From Gnetum montanum (taxonomy: Eukaryota; Streptophyta; Gnetopsida; Gnetales; Gnetaceae), in assembly GCA_015680685.1 (NCBI GenBank), contig MNCI01016385.1, positions 44,811-82,813 on the forward strand: 38,003 nucleotides of DNA. Reading direction: 5' to 3'. Position numbers and translations under genes: made by a program. This document shows positions 8,582 to 19,435 of the stretch, piece after piece (within the stretch, counting starts at the first letter, position 1; every line of letters starts with the position of its first letter). The notes under the pieces are model-generated. The model ran no database searches and was not told the origin of the DNA. It worked only from the letters and a program-made list of their open reading frames with translations.

Positions 8582-9950
8582 TGTTAAAATTGTTGTACCC
8601 ACTTTGGCTTTTTCTGCATAAGTCAAAGACTTAGGTATATTTAATGGCTTTTCAGCATTTAAAGGACATCTTCAATAGTCTAGATTCAACATTTTGCATC
8701 ATCTACAATGTAGTTTCTGGACTTCTATCTCTAGCTTGCCAAAAATAACATTTTGCATCATTAGTAGCATCGTTTTTTATTCATCATCTTTAGCTTCTAG
8801 GTTTGATGTTTGACATAAATTCCAACATTCCTTCTATCTCTAACTTTTAATGTCCAGCTTCAATTTCACTTTTTCAGCATGTCTACTCTTTGACGTCTAG
8901 CATCAATCATGCATTGAACATCCAACATTAGCTTTTATTTTTGCACATCAATTCTCCTATCCATAAGCTTTTAGAATCTTCGAGAAGATTCTATGGATCC
9001 TACTACATCATTTCTACACGATTTATGAGATATTTCATCCTATAAATAGTAGGATACTCCTGAATGAAAAGGGATTGGCATCTGTCATCATTCAATTGGT
9101 TTTTAGACATTTTGATTGGCATTTTGCTTCATCAAGACTTTAGAGATCTACTAAGTATTTGTAGCTATCTCTACTACTCAATGTAGTTAGTACTTTTTAC
9201 GATTGGCAATTTGGAAAACTCTTTCCAAAGAGACTACCTTTCTACAAAATAACTACCCTCTTTTTCTTCCTCTATTTCTTTATTAACACATTGTATCCCC
9301 TTCATGTTTTCCTCCTAACATATGAAGAAATCTCTTGGAATTAGTTCAACACATTGATTTGATCCTTTCCTCTACTTCATTAGGTGTTGACTTTGCTATT
9401 ATTCCTATCAAATCTACATTAGATGTACCGATTGAAAAAAGAATGGGGTGACGCAACTTCTCATCAGATGCCTCTAATCACTGGCACATGTTTCAAAACA
9501 TCAAATGCCCTTTTAGTTTTCCTATTTCTAGGTTTCATTGAGATCCACTCTAGATCTATTTTTAGCATTTGCCTTTTGAGTTTAGCTTTATTTAGATTTT
9601 TCTCCTTCCATACGTTTTTCCTATCACTAACCACATATACACTCATTCATCCTTTTCATGCTATTTAGCACTATGTTTCATTTCACTCTACATTATATGT
9701 GTGTCTTTCTCATTCTCTACTATCTATTCCAGACATGCACTTTCTTTCTTACTTTCAATTTTCTAACATTTGGTAAAACCTTTAGGCTCAAATTGTCAAA
9801 TTTTTTTCACAATCTACAAGTCCTCTTTTGATTTGAGGGAAATTATTCGAAAGATTACTTTTCCTAGACCATTAGGTGGCCATGAAATTGTCTAGCTTAG
9901 TATCATGTAAGGTTATGTCAAATTCCATTATTACAATGATTACTACCACA
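8582..9950 (+). mobile_element. Candidate 5' LTR of the outer, older retroelement
   Basis: The stretch starts TGTTAAAATTG and ends near ctaccaca, with a TATAAATAG box at 9041-9049 and a degenerate tRNA-Met-type primer site about 10 bp after the end. A gag ORF follows. No second copy of this LTR is present in the window, so the boundaries and the LTR call itself are tentative. Confidence 0.35.
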
Positions 9951-9959
9951 ATATTTTTT

Positions 9960-9971
9960 TGGTATTAGAAG
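9960..9971 (+). other. Possible primer-binding site (tRNA-Met type, degenerate)
   Basis: tggtattagaag agrees at 9 of 12 bases with the usual TGGTATCAGAGC; two of the three differences are transitions. The 360 bp from here to the gag start shows nothing else. Confidence 0.35.
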
Positions 9972-10334
9972 GAGGGCTTTCAAAAAACTAAATGTTATTT
10001 CTAGGACTCAATCTCTGTTTCAACTTCTTGTAATTTTAACGTTTCTACATTTTTCTTTTTCACTCTTAAGTGTTGTTGATGTATCCCATCAACACATTGA
10101 CCTCATGTCATTTTTCCTACAATACTAACATCATTTCTAGGCTTTCCCTATTTTTTTACTCTCATTAACATGCTATGTCAAAGCATCAACATCATGTCAT
10201 TTCTCTATGATTTCAACATTCTCATTGAAAATGGAGTCTCTTACCTTTTGTTTTAAGTGTGAACCTATTTTTAGGAACAAATTGATACACTAGTAATAGC
10301 CCTATGAAGTCACATCATTTTCATAGTTACTGCT

Positions 10335-12499
10335 ATGGCATCATCATCTGCTTCTCGCTTCTCCAAAATCTAGAAACTAATGGAGTTAAGGAGAAAGCAA
10401 GGGTTCTCAAATGAATTAAGACTTAAGGATTACAAAATAGCTTGTGCTAAATAGAAGCTAGACTACGTTTTAACACCTAATATGTTCAAGCTCATGGTAG
10501 AGTAACGATAACACTACTAAGCTACCATTTTTTCCCCTAATCTGGATTGTCCAATTAAATAGGATGGTGAGGAAGCTAAGGAGATAGTAGAATTCATCAT
10601 GAAGCAAAAGAAGATGAAAGAATATGTTCACCTATAGATCAAAGAAGCTAGAATGAAGAGCATCAAGAATCAACCCCTTGGTCCATATATTAGTCTTAGA
10701 GCAAGGAGAGGAAGAGTTGCCTCTAAGTCAAATATCCATTTGATAGATGAAAATAAATAGCAACCAATTAGGGATCTTGGAAAAATAAACTCTCACTCTC
10801 ATAACATTCAAACCATTTAGCCTTCTTATCACCATTGCTTCACCTTACCAACTATTTCCACCTAACAATGTCAGTAACCCACACTTCATTGTCCAATATT
10901 CTATTCCACTCTTTGGAACTGCCTGCTCCATTCCTCAACCACAACCTTTCATATCTCCATTTCATCATTTTCCATTATCTACTCCTACTTTGCAACCATT
11001 TAGTATCCCTCAAGCTACTAGCATATTCGCCTTTCCCATATACCCCTCTAATCTAGTCTCTTTGGGTAAACATGCTCCTACATCTTTTGGACATACTCCT
11101 TATGTGCATTCTTCCTTAACATCTTCACCCACTACTATGGTTCCATCTATCATTAACTTCCTCAAAACAGATCCCTAGTTACTTGCATTACTCAATGACA
11201 TGATGCTCTGTCTTCAAAACAATGAAGAAAAAATTGCAAAGATGTTTAGTATGCAAGGAAATTCTCCTATTTCCTTGGATAGGATCTTAAGTAATTCCAT
11301 TTACTCTATAAACCCTTTGTCCATCTTACCTAAGGATGTTTTGTTACCTATCTTCACTAAGTACAACAACAAAATGAGAGACCCCATGAATCGTGTAGTT
11401 ACATTTAGGTATGAATGCATGCTTCTGGCTCCTTACCCACATACTATGCTAAGATGTTTTTCAAATTTTCTTTCTAGACGAGCTTTGAATGGTATAGGTT
11501 CCTATCACATGGATCTATCACCTATCTAGAAAAATTTCTCATAGCTTTTATTGAACACTTCAAGTTCAATGTGCCTCAAAGTACCAATGTGATATCTTTC
11601 ATTGGCATCAAACAAGCTTTGAATGAGCCCATTGATAAATTCATCTCTCAATGGGCAATGGCATTAATGAAATTTCCTTATCATTTGGAGGAATGTCATT
11701 GGCAAGACATCTTTAAAGTAGCTATGATCGATTACATTGAGAAAATGATGACTTATTCTAAGCCTCACTCTCTAAATGATGTTTTCCTAGCCACTAGAGA
11801 CATTGAAGAGACAACTATTAAATGTAATAACTAGGAATTCATGTCAATTCATAACAAGGCTACCAAACAAGATATGGGAACACCAACTTCTACAATTGAG
11901 TTTTCTTCATTTAAGAGATAAAAAAATGCTCCCTTGATTGCTTCCTCTTCCACTCAGTAACACAAGCATTAAAGGAGTAGAGACCAATACACCAAGATAC
12001 CTATTTGATACTCTTTGCTTGTAAACAACCTTCTCAGGGATGGTTAGTTTAAGAAGAAATAGGTCTATAATCAACTAAGAGCACACTACCATTACATCCA
12101 ATTGATACCTATGGATCCTTATAAAAAAAAATGTAAGACTAAGGTGCCTAAGTGATATGACTACTAGAAGTACTGCTACTATCATGAGACTACTACAAAT
12201 GATATATATAACTTCAAGAATCTAAAGGATGACATCCAGGATCTCATCAATAAGGGTAAGATAGTGGTGGAGAGCAATCCATCCACTATTTATTTGGATA
12301 ACCAACAATTTAATATATTTTAGAATGTCTTGGGAGTTGAAGGCATAATTTTAGCTTTCAAGCTTGAATATAAAGTTGGTAAAGTTCCACCCAATCACTA
12401 GTCTTACTACAAATAGCCTAGGCAATCATTACTATAACCTCAGAAGCCTTGTGTAATTCACTAGTTTGACAACATCACCAAACTGTCTAAACCAAATTG
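10335..12499 (+). pseudogene. gag of the outer, older Ty3/gypsy element (decayed)
   Basis: Gag forms the virus-like particle of a retrotransposon. The frame starts ATGGCATCATCATCTGCTTC at 10335 and can be followed, with frameshifts and TAG/TAA stops, to the insertion point at 12499. The order is a charged N-terminal part (KQKKMKEYVH..), a Pro/Ser/His-rich linker (10800-11180), the capsid-type retrotransposon gag domain (11300-11830; FRYECMLLAPYPHTMLRCF, then AFIEHFKFNVPQ and IKQALNEPIDKFISQWAM), and a C-terminal block near 12170-12280 (YCYYHETTTNDIYNFKNLKD). The last matches the YCxYHxxxxHxTxxCxxLK block common in plant gypsy Gag. The 9.7-kb element is inserted directly after it. Not functional. 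Confidence 0.75.
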
Positions 12500-12504
12500 T
12501 TCCT
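12500..12504. repeat. Left target-site duplication TTCCT of the 9.7-kb element
   Basis: TTCCT directly before the 5' LTR is repeated exactly at 22171-22175 directly after the 3' LTR. Confidence 0.93.
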
Positions 12505-12600
12505 TGATGAATCATGATATCGGGGTTGTGATATCACATCCACGATATTAGGTCCACGATATCGGAGCTCAACAAGCGATATCGGGCATCTAATGTCAGG
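12505..12600 (+). repeat. GATATC palindrome array in U3 of LTR B
   Basis: Four exact GATATC cores (catGATATCggg, tgtGATATCaca, cacGATATCgga, agcGATATCggg) and one decayed core (cacgatatta) occur within 80 bp, ending just before the TATA box. Confidence 0.85.
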
Positions 12601-12615
12601 ACCTGCCTCATCGCA

Positions 12616-12623
12616 TATAAATA
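12616..12623 (+). promoter_or_regulatory. TATA box of LTR B (TATAAATA)
   Basis: gcatataaataagagg is conserved in all four LTRs of the family, about 110 bp from the LTR start. It is the likely promoter of the genomic RNA. Confidence 0.75.
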
Positions 12624-13344
12624 AGAGGTGGGTGCACTTGGTTTGCATAGTTAGTCTTAATCCCTTACTCAAACTCTTGTAGTTTTCCTTCCTCAAAGTT
12701 AGAATCATTTCTAAGTGCCCGCAGTAGGAGTCATAAAGTGAACGGATCTTTATTCGAGCATTGTGTACCTAAGCACACCTTGTGACTGGAAATAAATACG
12801 AACTTTGTGATAACCCTTGTAGCATTCAGAATAGATTATTTAATGTTATTTATAGTTATTTAATGCTTTCCTTAGTTAATTATTGTTCTCTCTCTCATCT
12901 TGTTAACTCTCCTAAGTAAGCACACTCAATACAACCACTTCAAGCATGCATGGAACACTTGGTAACCTAGTAACGATTAGCATTTGGTAATCCCAATAGT
13001 GTTACACTAGTTCAGGATGTGTCTAGCAAGTGGGAACAGATGCTAGTGTTAGGACTAGTTAGAGCATAGTCGATTAGTTAAATTAAATTAGTTACTTAAT
13101 TAGTTCACTTCTCCCTTTATAGCACCAAGACATAAAACATTAGAAAATATATAAAAATCGTATACCTCAAGTTTACTTAACCATAAAATCGTGCTATACA
13201 AGTAAGCTTGGGAAGACAATGATTAACTAACTCGTCTAGGTTCTGTGAAAGCGCATAAGCACTTAGTCCTTGGAATTCGACCGGATCATGCATGTATGCT
13301 TGTATTCGTATGGTTGAGTGTAGGGATACCTTGCCACTCATCAT

Positions 13345-13362
13345 TGGTGCCATGGTTGGGGA
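13345..13362 (+). other. Primer-binding site, tRNA-Asp type
   Basis: tggtgccatggttgggga lies one base after the 5' LTR. It fits the Athila/Tat consensus TGGCGCCGTTGCCGGGGA, with all four differences being transitions. It is where minus-strand cDNA synthesis was primed. Confidence 0.85.
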
Positions 13363-13481
13363 ATTTGTTGTTTGTGCGCTAAATAGAACTTAGGAAGTCT
13401 TCCCATTGTTGGAATGAACCCTTAGGGTTGGTTATCTTACAATTATTGAAACGAAAAGTATTGCACATGGAATAGACAATT

Positions 13482-14579
13482 ATGTCTCCTTCTTCTTACG
13501 AGAGTGTTTCACCACTTAGGTCTGATACATAGAACAATCGGAGGCATAGTACACATGATGACCCGCNATTGGTATGCAGCACTTATAGGCAAAGTACATT
13601 ATGCATGATCACAACTCGAGAGAGTATCAACCCACAAAGGCACAACGTCAAAGGGATCTACAACAGGAGAGACGTTATGAATCCATAAAGGGGGAGTTGT
13701 CTTAGAATGTCTCGTATGTCATAGGTGAAAATGAGGGTGGTGAACCTACATCAGGAGGTCTTCCACAAAATGATGTTCTTCCTATTGACTTCGGTCAAGG
13801 GGTTGTGTATCAGATTCTTCACTCAACTATCCATAACCTAGATTCTAGTACCGAAGGACATAAAGGGTTCGAAAAAGGAACATGAACACATGATAAAGAT
13901 GGACATTCTAGTCATAATCGTGACCAAGGCCATGACTGTCAAAGGGAGGATAGTAGGCACCATCATGGTACCAGTCCTCCTTCTTCTTCACCTTCATCAT
14001 CTCCTTCACCTTCTCCTTCAGGATCTAGATGCAGTCACAAAGGAAAAGACCCTGAGGATAATGGTAAGCGAAATAGGAATCATAGATAAAGTAGTTGAGA
14101 AAGGGAATGAGGGAATTCTAGAGAAACTCATCATGAAAGGAGGGAGAGTAGGGAACAACATAGGCATCATAGACGCCATAGACAGTACAATCACGATGAA
14201 CCCCTACTCGCCACCCAAAGTATGCTAGATATAACTGAGGTTGTTAGAATCCCAACAAGGCACCAAAAAGATAGTAGGATCAAAAGATTGGACATGAACA
14301 ATATCTCACGATTTGAAGGGGAATACAATGCTAATCCTCAAAATCATCTACAAGAATTTCACGATGCATGTGCCTTGCAAAAAATAGAAAACAAATGGAA
14401 AAAACTCAAGTTGTTTCCACAGACATTAATTAAAGAAGTGGAAAGTTGGTACTAGTCCTTAGAACCGAAATCCATTCATCGATGGAGTACCATGTTAGAG
14501 CTATTCAATGATAAGTATCAAAACTACTCTCGAGTGTCCAACCTGTGAAAGAAAATCCAAGGATTGAAACAAGGAGGAC
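13482..14579 (+). pseudogene. gag of the 9.7-kb element, N-terminal and capsid part
   Basis: A start ATG at 13482 (MSPSSYESVSPLRSD) is followed by a broken frame, a Ser/Pro linker (SPPSSSPSSSPSPSPSG, about 13970-14030), a very His/Arg-rich stretch (RREQHRHHRRH-like, 14130-14190) ending DEPLL, and the retrotransposon gag domain from 14290. The hallmarks are FEGEYNANPQNHLQEFHDAC and KLKLFPQTLIKEVESWY, then RWSTMLELFNDKYQ. The frame shifts repeatedly and has stops (WY followed by TAG). It runs into the sequencing gap at 14580. The same His/Arg-rich and DEPLL part recurs on the minus strand near 29850-30000. Confidence 0.82.
13567..13567. other. Single N
   Basis: One undetermined base in the gag 5' part. 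Similarity on both sides is in the expected order. Confidence 0.9.
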
Positions 14580-14762
14580 NNNNNNNNNNNNNNNNNNNNN
14601 NNNNNNNNNNNNNNNNNNNNNNNNNNNNNNNNNNNNNNNNNNNNNNNNNNNNNNNNNNNNNNNNNNNNNNNNNNNNNNNNNNNNNNNNNNNNNNNNNNNN
14701 NNNNNNNNNNNNNNNNNNNNNNNNNNNNNNNNNNNNNNNNNNNNNNNNNNNNNNNNNNNNNN
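14580..14762. other. Assembly gap, 183 Ns
   Basis: A run of Ns inside gag; all open frames drawn across it are meaningless. Confidence 0.99.
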
Positions 14763-15152
14763 TAATATGCCAAGAATTAATATGTTCCGATCTAACACGA
14801 CGGAGGTTGAGGAAGTAAAAGATGGTCAAGAACTATCTTCAGCACAAATGGAGATTCTGCCATTTGCAGAAGCTATGAAAAAGAGAAAGTCTTTCATTAC
14901 TGGTGAGCATAAGGATTTAAAATTCCCTGAAATTCCTAAGTGCATATACCCTAGACTCCTGCAGATGTGAGATTATAGGAAAACATCCCTTAGGATGGTC
15001 ATGTTATCATATCTCACATCCACCATCATTTTCTGTATCCAAATCCACAACCTCTACGATGATGGCAACTTTACCCTTACCTTTGTTATGTGCATATTCA
15101 GTTTCTTTCTTTTTCCTCCTTTCTCGGTCACTACCTGGTTCCCTAGACTCCT
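14763..15152. other. Small contig inside gag, order or strand doubtful
   Basis: Bounded by the 183-base gap and the single N at 15153. The plus strand is open for 14763-14967 (..AMKKRKSFITGEHKDLKFPE). The minus strand over 15010-15152 reads as a highly charged gag-linker-like peptide (SDRERRKKKETEYAHNKGKG, then KVAIIVEVVDLDTEND). The 12-mer ccctagactcct occurs at 14949-14960 and again at the contig edge 15141-15152. Part of this piece may be inverted or misplaced. Confidence 0.4.
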
Positions 15153-15153
15153 N

Positions 15154-15690
15154 TCACTCAACCCATGATTAAATAGAAGGAAAACACCCTGAAGGTTACC
15201 TTATCCCCAAGGTAACCTAAGACAGTTCCACCAGCCCTTGATGTATTATCCAAGTGGAACTCCGCCACAATCAAATGAGCAGTACCAATAGTGGAAGCAC
15301 CCACAATCATGGGGAATTCCACCACTACGTCAAAAATATCCTTACCATCAACCTGACCTGTATGGATACTATGTGTAGCAACCAATCTCTCCACGTGACT
15401 CTATTGATCATGTCACTTCCCAACCTCACTACCAAGCCCATGAGTATTATAGAAATCCTTCTCCTAGGGGTGATGTTTCACAAACATACTATCCTTCTTA
15501 TTAAGCTACATCTCCTCCACCCTTAACTCCATTACCACCTACTCCATCTATGCAGGGTGAGCTCCCTGCCCAGCCACAACAATGTAATGCTACAAAGGCT
15601 ATTAATCCTCATCCTATTGTTGGTTTGGAAAACTATGTAAAGAAGAGACCTTTCTTTAGGACCAACAATCCAACCAAGTCCTTGTAGTCA
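15154..15690 (+). pseudogene. gag C-terminal part, Pro/Gln/Tyr-rich
   Basis: The frame reads HQPLMYYPSGTPPQSNEQYQ, then many Pro, Tyr and Gln residues (SPPPLTPLPPTPSMQGELPA), and NYVKKRPFFRTNNPTKSL before a TAG. It connects gag to the protease. Several TAG stops interrupt it. No zinc knuckle is visible here; it may have been in the gap. Confidence 0.6.
15193..15218. repeat. Perfect 10-bp hairpin (6-base loop) in gag
   Basis: AGGTTACCTT and AAGGTAACCT are exact reverse complements around ATCCCC. The hairpin lies 40 bp after the N at 15153. Confidence 0.8.
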
Positions 15691-15829
15691 CAAGCAACTA
15701 ACTCTCCAAAGGCCTCACCATCATTTGAAACTTCAGAACTCCCTTCAAACCAAAAGCCACATGCAATGCACATGGTCATGTTGATGCATGTCATTACTGA
15801 TTGAATTAAGGCTAGCCATCTTCATAGGA

Positions 15830-16242
15830 AATTCTCTAATCCTAGAAGTCCTCTTATATATTTACAAATCGATGGAAATGAACCTTGCAAAGATCTTTTG
15901 GATTCAGGTTCTAATGTCAACTTAATCTCTCAAGAAATGTACAACACCTAGAACTTGCCTCCACTAAAAAAGACTAACATTCATTTAGTGTTGACTGACC
16001 AGTTCATTACTATCCCATTAGGACTCGTGGAGGACATTATCACCACTGTTTGTGGATGGTCATATCCAACCAACTTCCTAATGATTCAAGTCAACAACTA
16101 TAAGGGAAACTTCCCAATCATAATGGGAAGAGCATGGCTAAGCACAATTGACGCACACCTAGGAATACATTATCTTTCCTTAGAGATATCAAAGGAAAAT
16201 ACGTTTGAAAAGATCAAGAAGAAGAAAGTTCTGTTACAGTGA
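15830..16242 (+). pseudogene. Retropepsin (aspartic protease) domain
   Basis: The protease cleaves the Gag-Pol precursor. The frame reads PLIYLQIDGNEPCKDLLDSG and then SNVNLISQEMYNT. DSGSNVNLIS is the active-site loop (D-S/T-G), followed by a TAG and then the flap and C-terminal half, where PIIMGRAWLSTIDAHLGIHY is the usual 'lGrpWL' block. The catalytic Asp is kept. It is fused in the same general frame with the downstream RT, as expected for gypsy pol. Confidence 0.82.
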
Positions 16243-16378
16243 CACAGGGTGTAATTACATGCAGAAGTCCTAGTTTGTACAACATTTAACATTGCCTGCA
16301 TGTAACCAATGTGTACAAGTAACTAACATACAAAGGTGCCTATATGTAGTAGCCACAAGACAGGAAGGCACCTAGTGG

Positions 16379-17640
16379 ATGATAGCTGACCAAGAGAGCA
16401 ATTCAACTATATGCATGGAACCAACTAAGGGTTTGACTTGCACTTACATCGATAGCATAGACACAGTAGAGCAAGTTCATTGCCAACTTCCAAGTGTTGA
16501 CATTGAAAATATTAATTGGGAGAAGTTGGAAATCTTTGAAAACTTTAAGCAAGAGCCCCTTGAGTTAAAATCATTGCCCACTGGTATTGAGTATACATTT
16601 CTCAAAAATGAAAAATCGGTAATTATTATTGCTAAGCTCGCTCCTCAACAAAAAGAGAGACTACTGAAAATGGTGAACAAATGGTTGAAAGCCTTTGCTT
16701 GGTCATATCCCAAATTAACTGGAATAGACCCTAGGATATGCCAACATAGGATTTACACTGACCCCTCCATGAAGCCTTAATGACAACTGTAGAGGCGATT
16801 GAATACAAAGATGAAGTAAGTGGTTAAAGAAGAAATTGAACAACTTCTAAAAGCTGGGTTCGTCTACCCCATTGCTGATAGTGAATGGGTTAGTCCATTA
16901 GTTATTATGCCCAAAAAGGGAGGTAAATGGAGGCTGTGTATAGACTTTAGGCTACTGAACATGGCAACATTCAAAGACCATTTCCCATAACCATTCATCG
17001 ACCAAGTCTTAGATACCATTGCAAGGCATCACTACTATAGTTTTCTGGATAGGTACAGTGGATATAACTAGATCCATATAGCACCAGAAGACCAAGCCAA
17101 GACTATGTTTACAAGTCCTTGGGGGACATTCACTTATAGATAGATGTCGTTTGGCTTGTGTAATTCCCTTGCAACATTTCAATGTTTGGTTCTAAGTATC
17201 TTTCAACAAAAAATAAGGAATGGTGTAGAGGTCTTCATGGACGATTTCTCCACCGATGGAGCGGACTTCGATCAAGCATTGGACTAATTAGAGAAAGTAC
17301 TAAAATGATGTGTTGAAACCAATTTAATGCTCAACTAGCAAAAAAGCCATTTAATGGTCCAAGAAGGCGTAGTATTAGGGCATAAGATTTCACAAACAGG
17401 GATAGAGGTAGACCCTGAAAAGATTAAAATCATCCAAGAAATCACATGCCAACCTAAAATTGTAAAAGACATCTGATCATTCCTTGGACACATTGGCTAT
17501 TATAGAAGATTCATTAAGAACTTTTCAAAGGTTGCAAAACCATTGGTTGAACTAACAAAAAAGGATGTACCCTTTGAATGGACCAGGAAATGTGAACTAG
17601 CTTTCCAAACCTTGAAGTAGAAGCTTGTAGAAACACCCAT
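16379..17640 (+). pseudogene. Reverse transcriptase domain
   Basis: RT copies the element RNA into cDNA. The connector (AFAWSYPKLTGIDPRICQHR, 16690-16750) is typical of plant gypsy pol. The domain follows: EEIEQLLKAGFVYPIADSEW, VSPLVIMPKKGGKWRLCIDF, HHYYSFLDRYSGYN, TMFTSPWGTFTY, MSFGLCNSLATFQ, and the catalytic box VEVFMDDF (FMDD, metal-binding aspartates intact). Then come GHKISQTGIEVDPEKI and SFLGHIGYYRRFIKNFSK. At least six in-frame stops (for example FP-stop-PF and YN-stop-IHIAPED, where NQ is usual) and a frame change after 16780 disable it. Confidence 0.92.
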
Positions 17641-17649
17641 TCTACAAGC

Positions 17650-18030
17650 TCCTGATTGGTCCAAGCTGTTTCATATAATGGCTGACGTGTCCAAATTTTC
17701 CTTAGGAGCCGTACTCATGTAGTTAGATGACTAGAAATGATTCTATTACATCCACTATGCAAGTCGAAGTATTACTGGTGCACAACTTAACTACACCACA
17801 ATAGAAAAGGAGTTAATGGTTGTGGTGTTTGCACTAGATAAGTTTAGGTACTATGTATTGGACTATAAGGTATTTGTACACACCAACCATAGTGCAATTG
17901 GGTTCTTGTTGAATAAACCAATGGTGAGCTCTTGCATCATACGATGGCTCATAATCTTACAAGAGTTTGATCTTACGATGATAGATCGTAAAGGCACTGA
18001 GAACATTGTTGCTGATCATTTATCTTAGTT
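17650..18030 (+). pseudogene. RNase H domain of pol
   Basis: RNase H removes the RNA strand during cDNA synthesis. The sequence reads FHIMADVSKFSLGAVLM (first catalytic Asp), YTTIEKELMVVVFALDKFRY (catalytic Glu) and VFVHTNHSAIGFLL. In the last motif family members have TDH; here Asp is Asn (G-to-A). The end is FDLTMIDRKGTENIVADHLS. Three TAG stops lie at 17715-17740. Confidence 0.88.
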
Positions 18031-18319
18031 AAGATGGGACAATAAAGAGGATAAATATCCACTTTCTAATCGATTTCTTGATGAATTCCTCTTTTTAGGT
18101 ATAGTAAATAATCAATTAACCATGGAGACAAATTGGTATAGTAGCATTCTTACCTATCTCCTTACATAAGAAACACCACAAGAGTTAGATGTTAAAAATA
18201 AATAGCAGTTTCTACACCAAGCCAAATATTTCATGGAAATCAATGGGAACCTTTACAAGGTATGTCCCGATGGCTTGGTTTGATGGTGTGTTCTTGATGT
18301 AGATCAATTATGAGTTCTC

Positions 18320-19435
18320 TAAGATGCTCATGAGGGCCCTTGTGGGGGTCATTACACATGGAGATGAACAACCATTAAAATCCTACTTGCAGGATATTAT
18401 TGACCTACATTGTTCTAAGACATTCATCATTTCATCCAATCTTGTGAGTGCTGCCAATGTGATGGGGAAATGACTACTAGAATAGAGGGTCCACAACAAT
18501 GGATTCAACCTTTAGAATCCTTTGATATATGGGGAATTGATTTTATGGGGCCTATTACACCAATGTCCAATGGAAAAGCCTACATTGTTGTTACTATTGA
18601 CTATTTTACAAAATGGGTAGAAGTAGCTACTATTATGGACTACACATCATCTACCGCTACATGGTTCATTCAACAACAAATTGTAAATAGTTTTGGTGTG
18701 CCTCGTGCACTTATTTTGGATAATGGTACACATTTTACAGGTGTGACTTTTTAGAAGCTGATGCAGTGCTTAGGAGTGGAACACAAGCTAACTACACCAT
18801 ATCACCCTCAAGCGAATGGTCAAGTCAAGGTCACCAATAGGGAGATTATGAAAATATTAATACGAACCGTTAGCAAGTATAGGCAAGATTGGAGCACCAA
18901 GTTGAACGATGCTCTTTGGGCATACTGCTCCATGTGAAAACTCCTTATAGGCTACTCTCCCTACGAGTTAGTGTACAGTAAACTTCCAATACTTCCTATT
19001 CAAGTAGAGCTTCGTACACTATCCATGCCATGTGACCTCAGCCTTAACCTCAATCTAGCACAAAAAGGATAGTTATTGAACCTTAACCTGCTAGATGAGA
19101 ACCAATTCGTCGCCTTGTCATCTAATGAATTGCACAAGGCCTTTAATAAACAATGTCATGACCTGAAAATTAGAAAAGTTAAATACCAACTCAGAGATAA
19201 GGTTATTTATTGGAACCCTACACATGTGCCACAACACACTAAATTTCAAACAATGTGGGAAGGACCTTATATTATTCATGCAAATTTTCCTTCAGAGGCC
19301 ATGATGACTTACAAACTTGAGAGCCTGGATAAGAAATTCTTGGTCAACATCCAACAAACCAAACCTTTCCATAAGCCTAGAATATCTAGTACCAATACTA
19401 CCTTTGTTGGTGAACAACCTTGCTCATTGTTTTGA
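18320..19435 (+). pseudogene. Integrase domain of pol
   Basis: Integrase inserts the cDNA into chromosomes. The HHCC zinc-binding part is at 18327-18465 (AHEGPCGGHY..IQSCECC). The DDE core has WGIDFMGPI (first Asp) and LILDNGTHFTG (second Asp). The third position, normally GQAEVTNRE, reads GQVKVTNRE, so the catalytic Glu is Lys (GAG to AAG). The C-terminal domain ends with RDKVIYWNPTH and MWEGPYIIHANFP to a TGA at 19433. No chromodomain follows, which argues against a chromovirus and for Athila/Tat. Stops at 18752, 18937 and elsewhere. Confidence 0.92.

Larger units (their letters stand above)
12505..13343 (+). repeat. LTR B: 5' LTR (839 bp)
   Basis: Starts TGATGAATCATG and ends CACTCATCA. 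It is colinear with LTR C except for one 14-bp difference inside the palindrome array, which accounts for the whole length difference (839 versus 825). Confidence 0.95.

Noticed and set aside
14501-14970. Five open frames spanning 14501-14970
   Set aside because: They consist mainly of the N run and carry no information, except the flanking gag sequence.
19200-19435. Chromodomain at the integrase C-terminus
   Set aside because: After the MWEGPYII block the frame ends within about 60 residues without chromodomain-like aromatic residues, so a chromovirus was not called.
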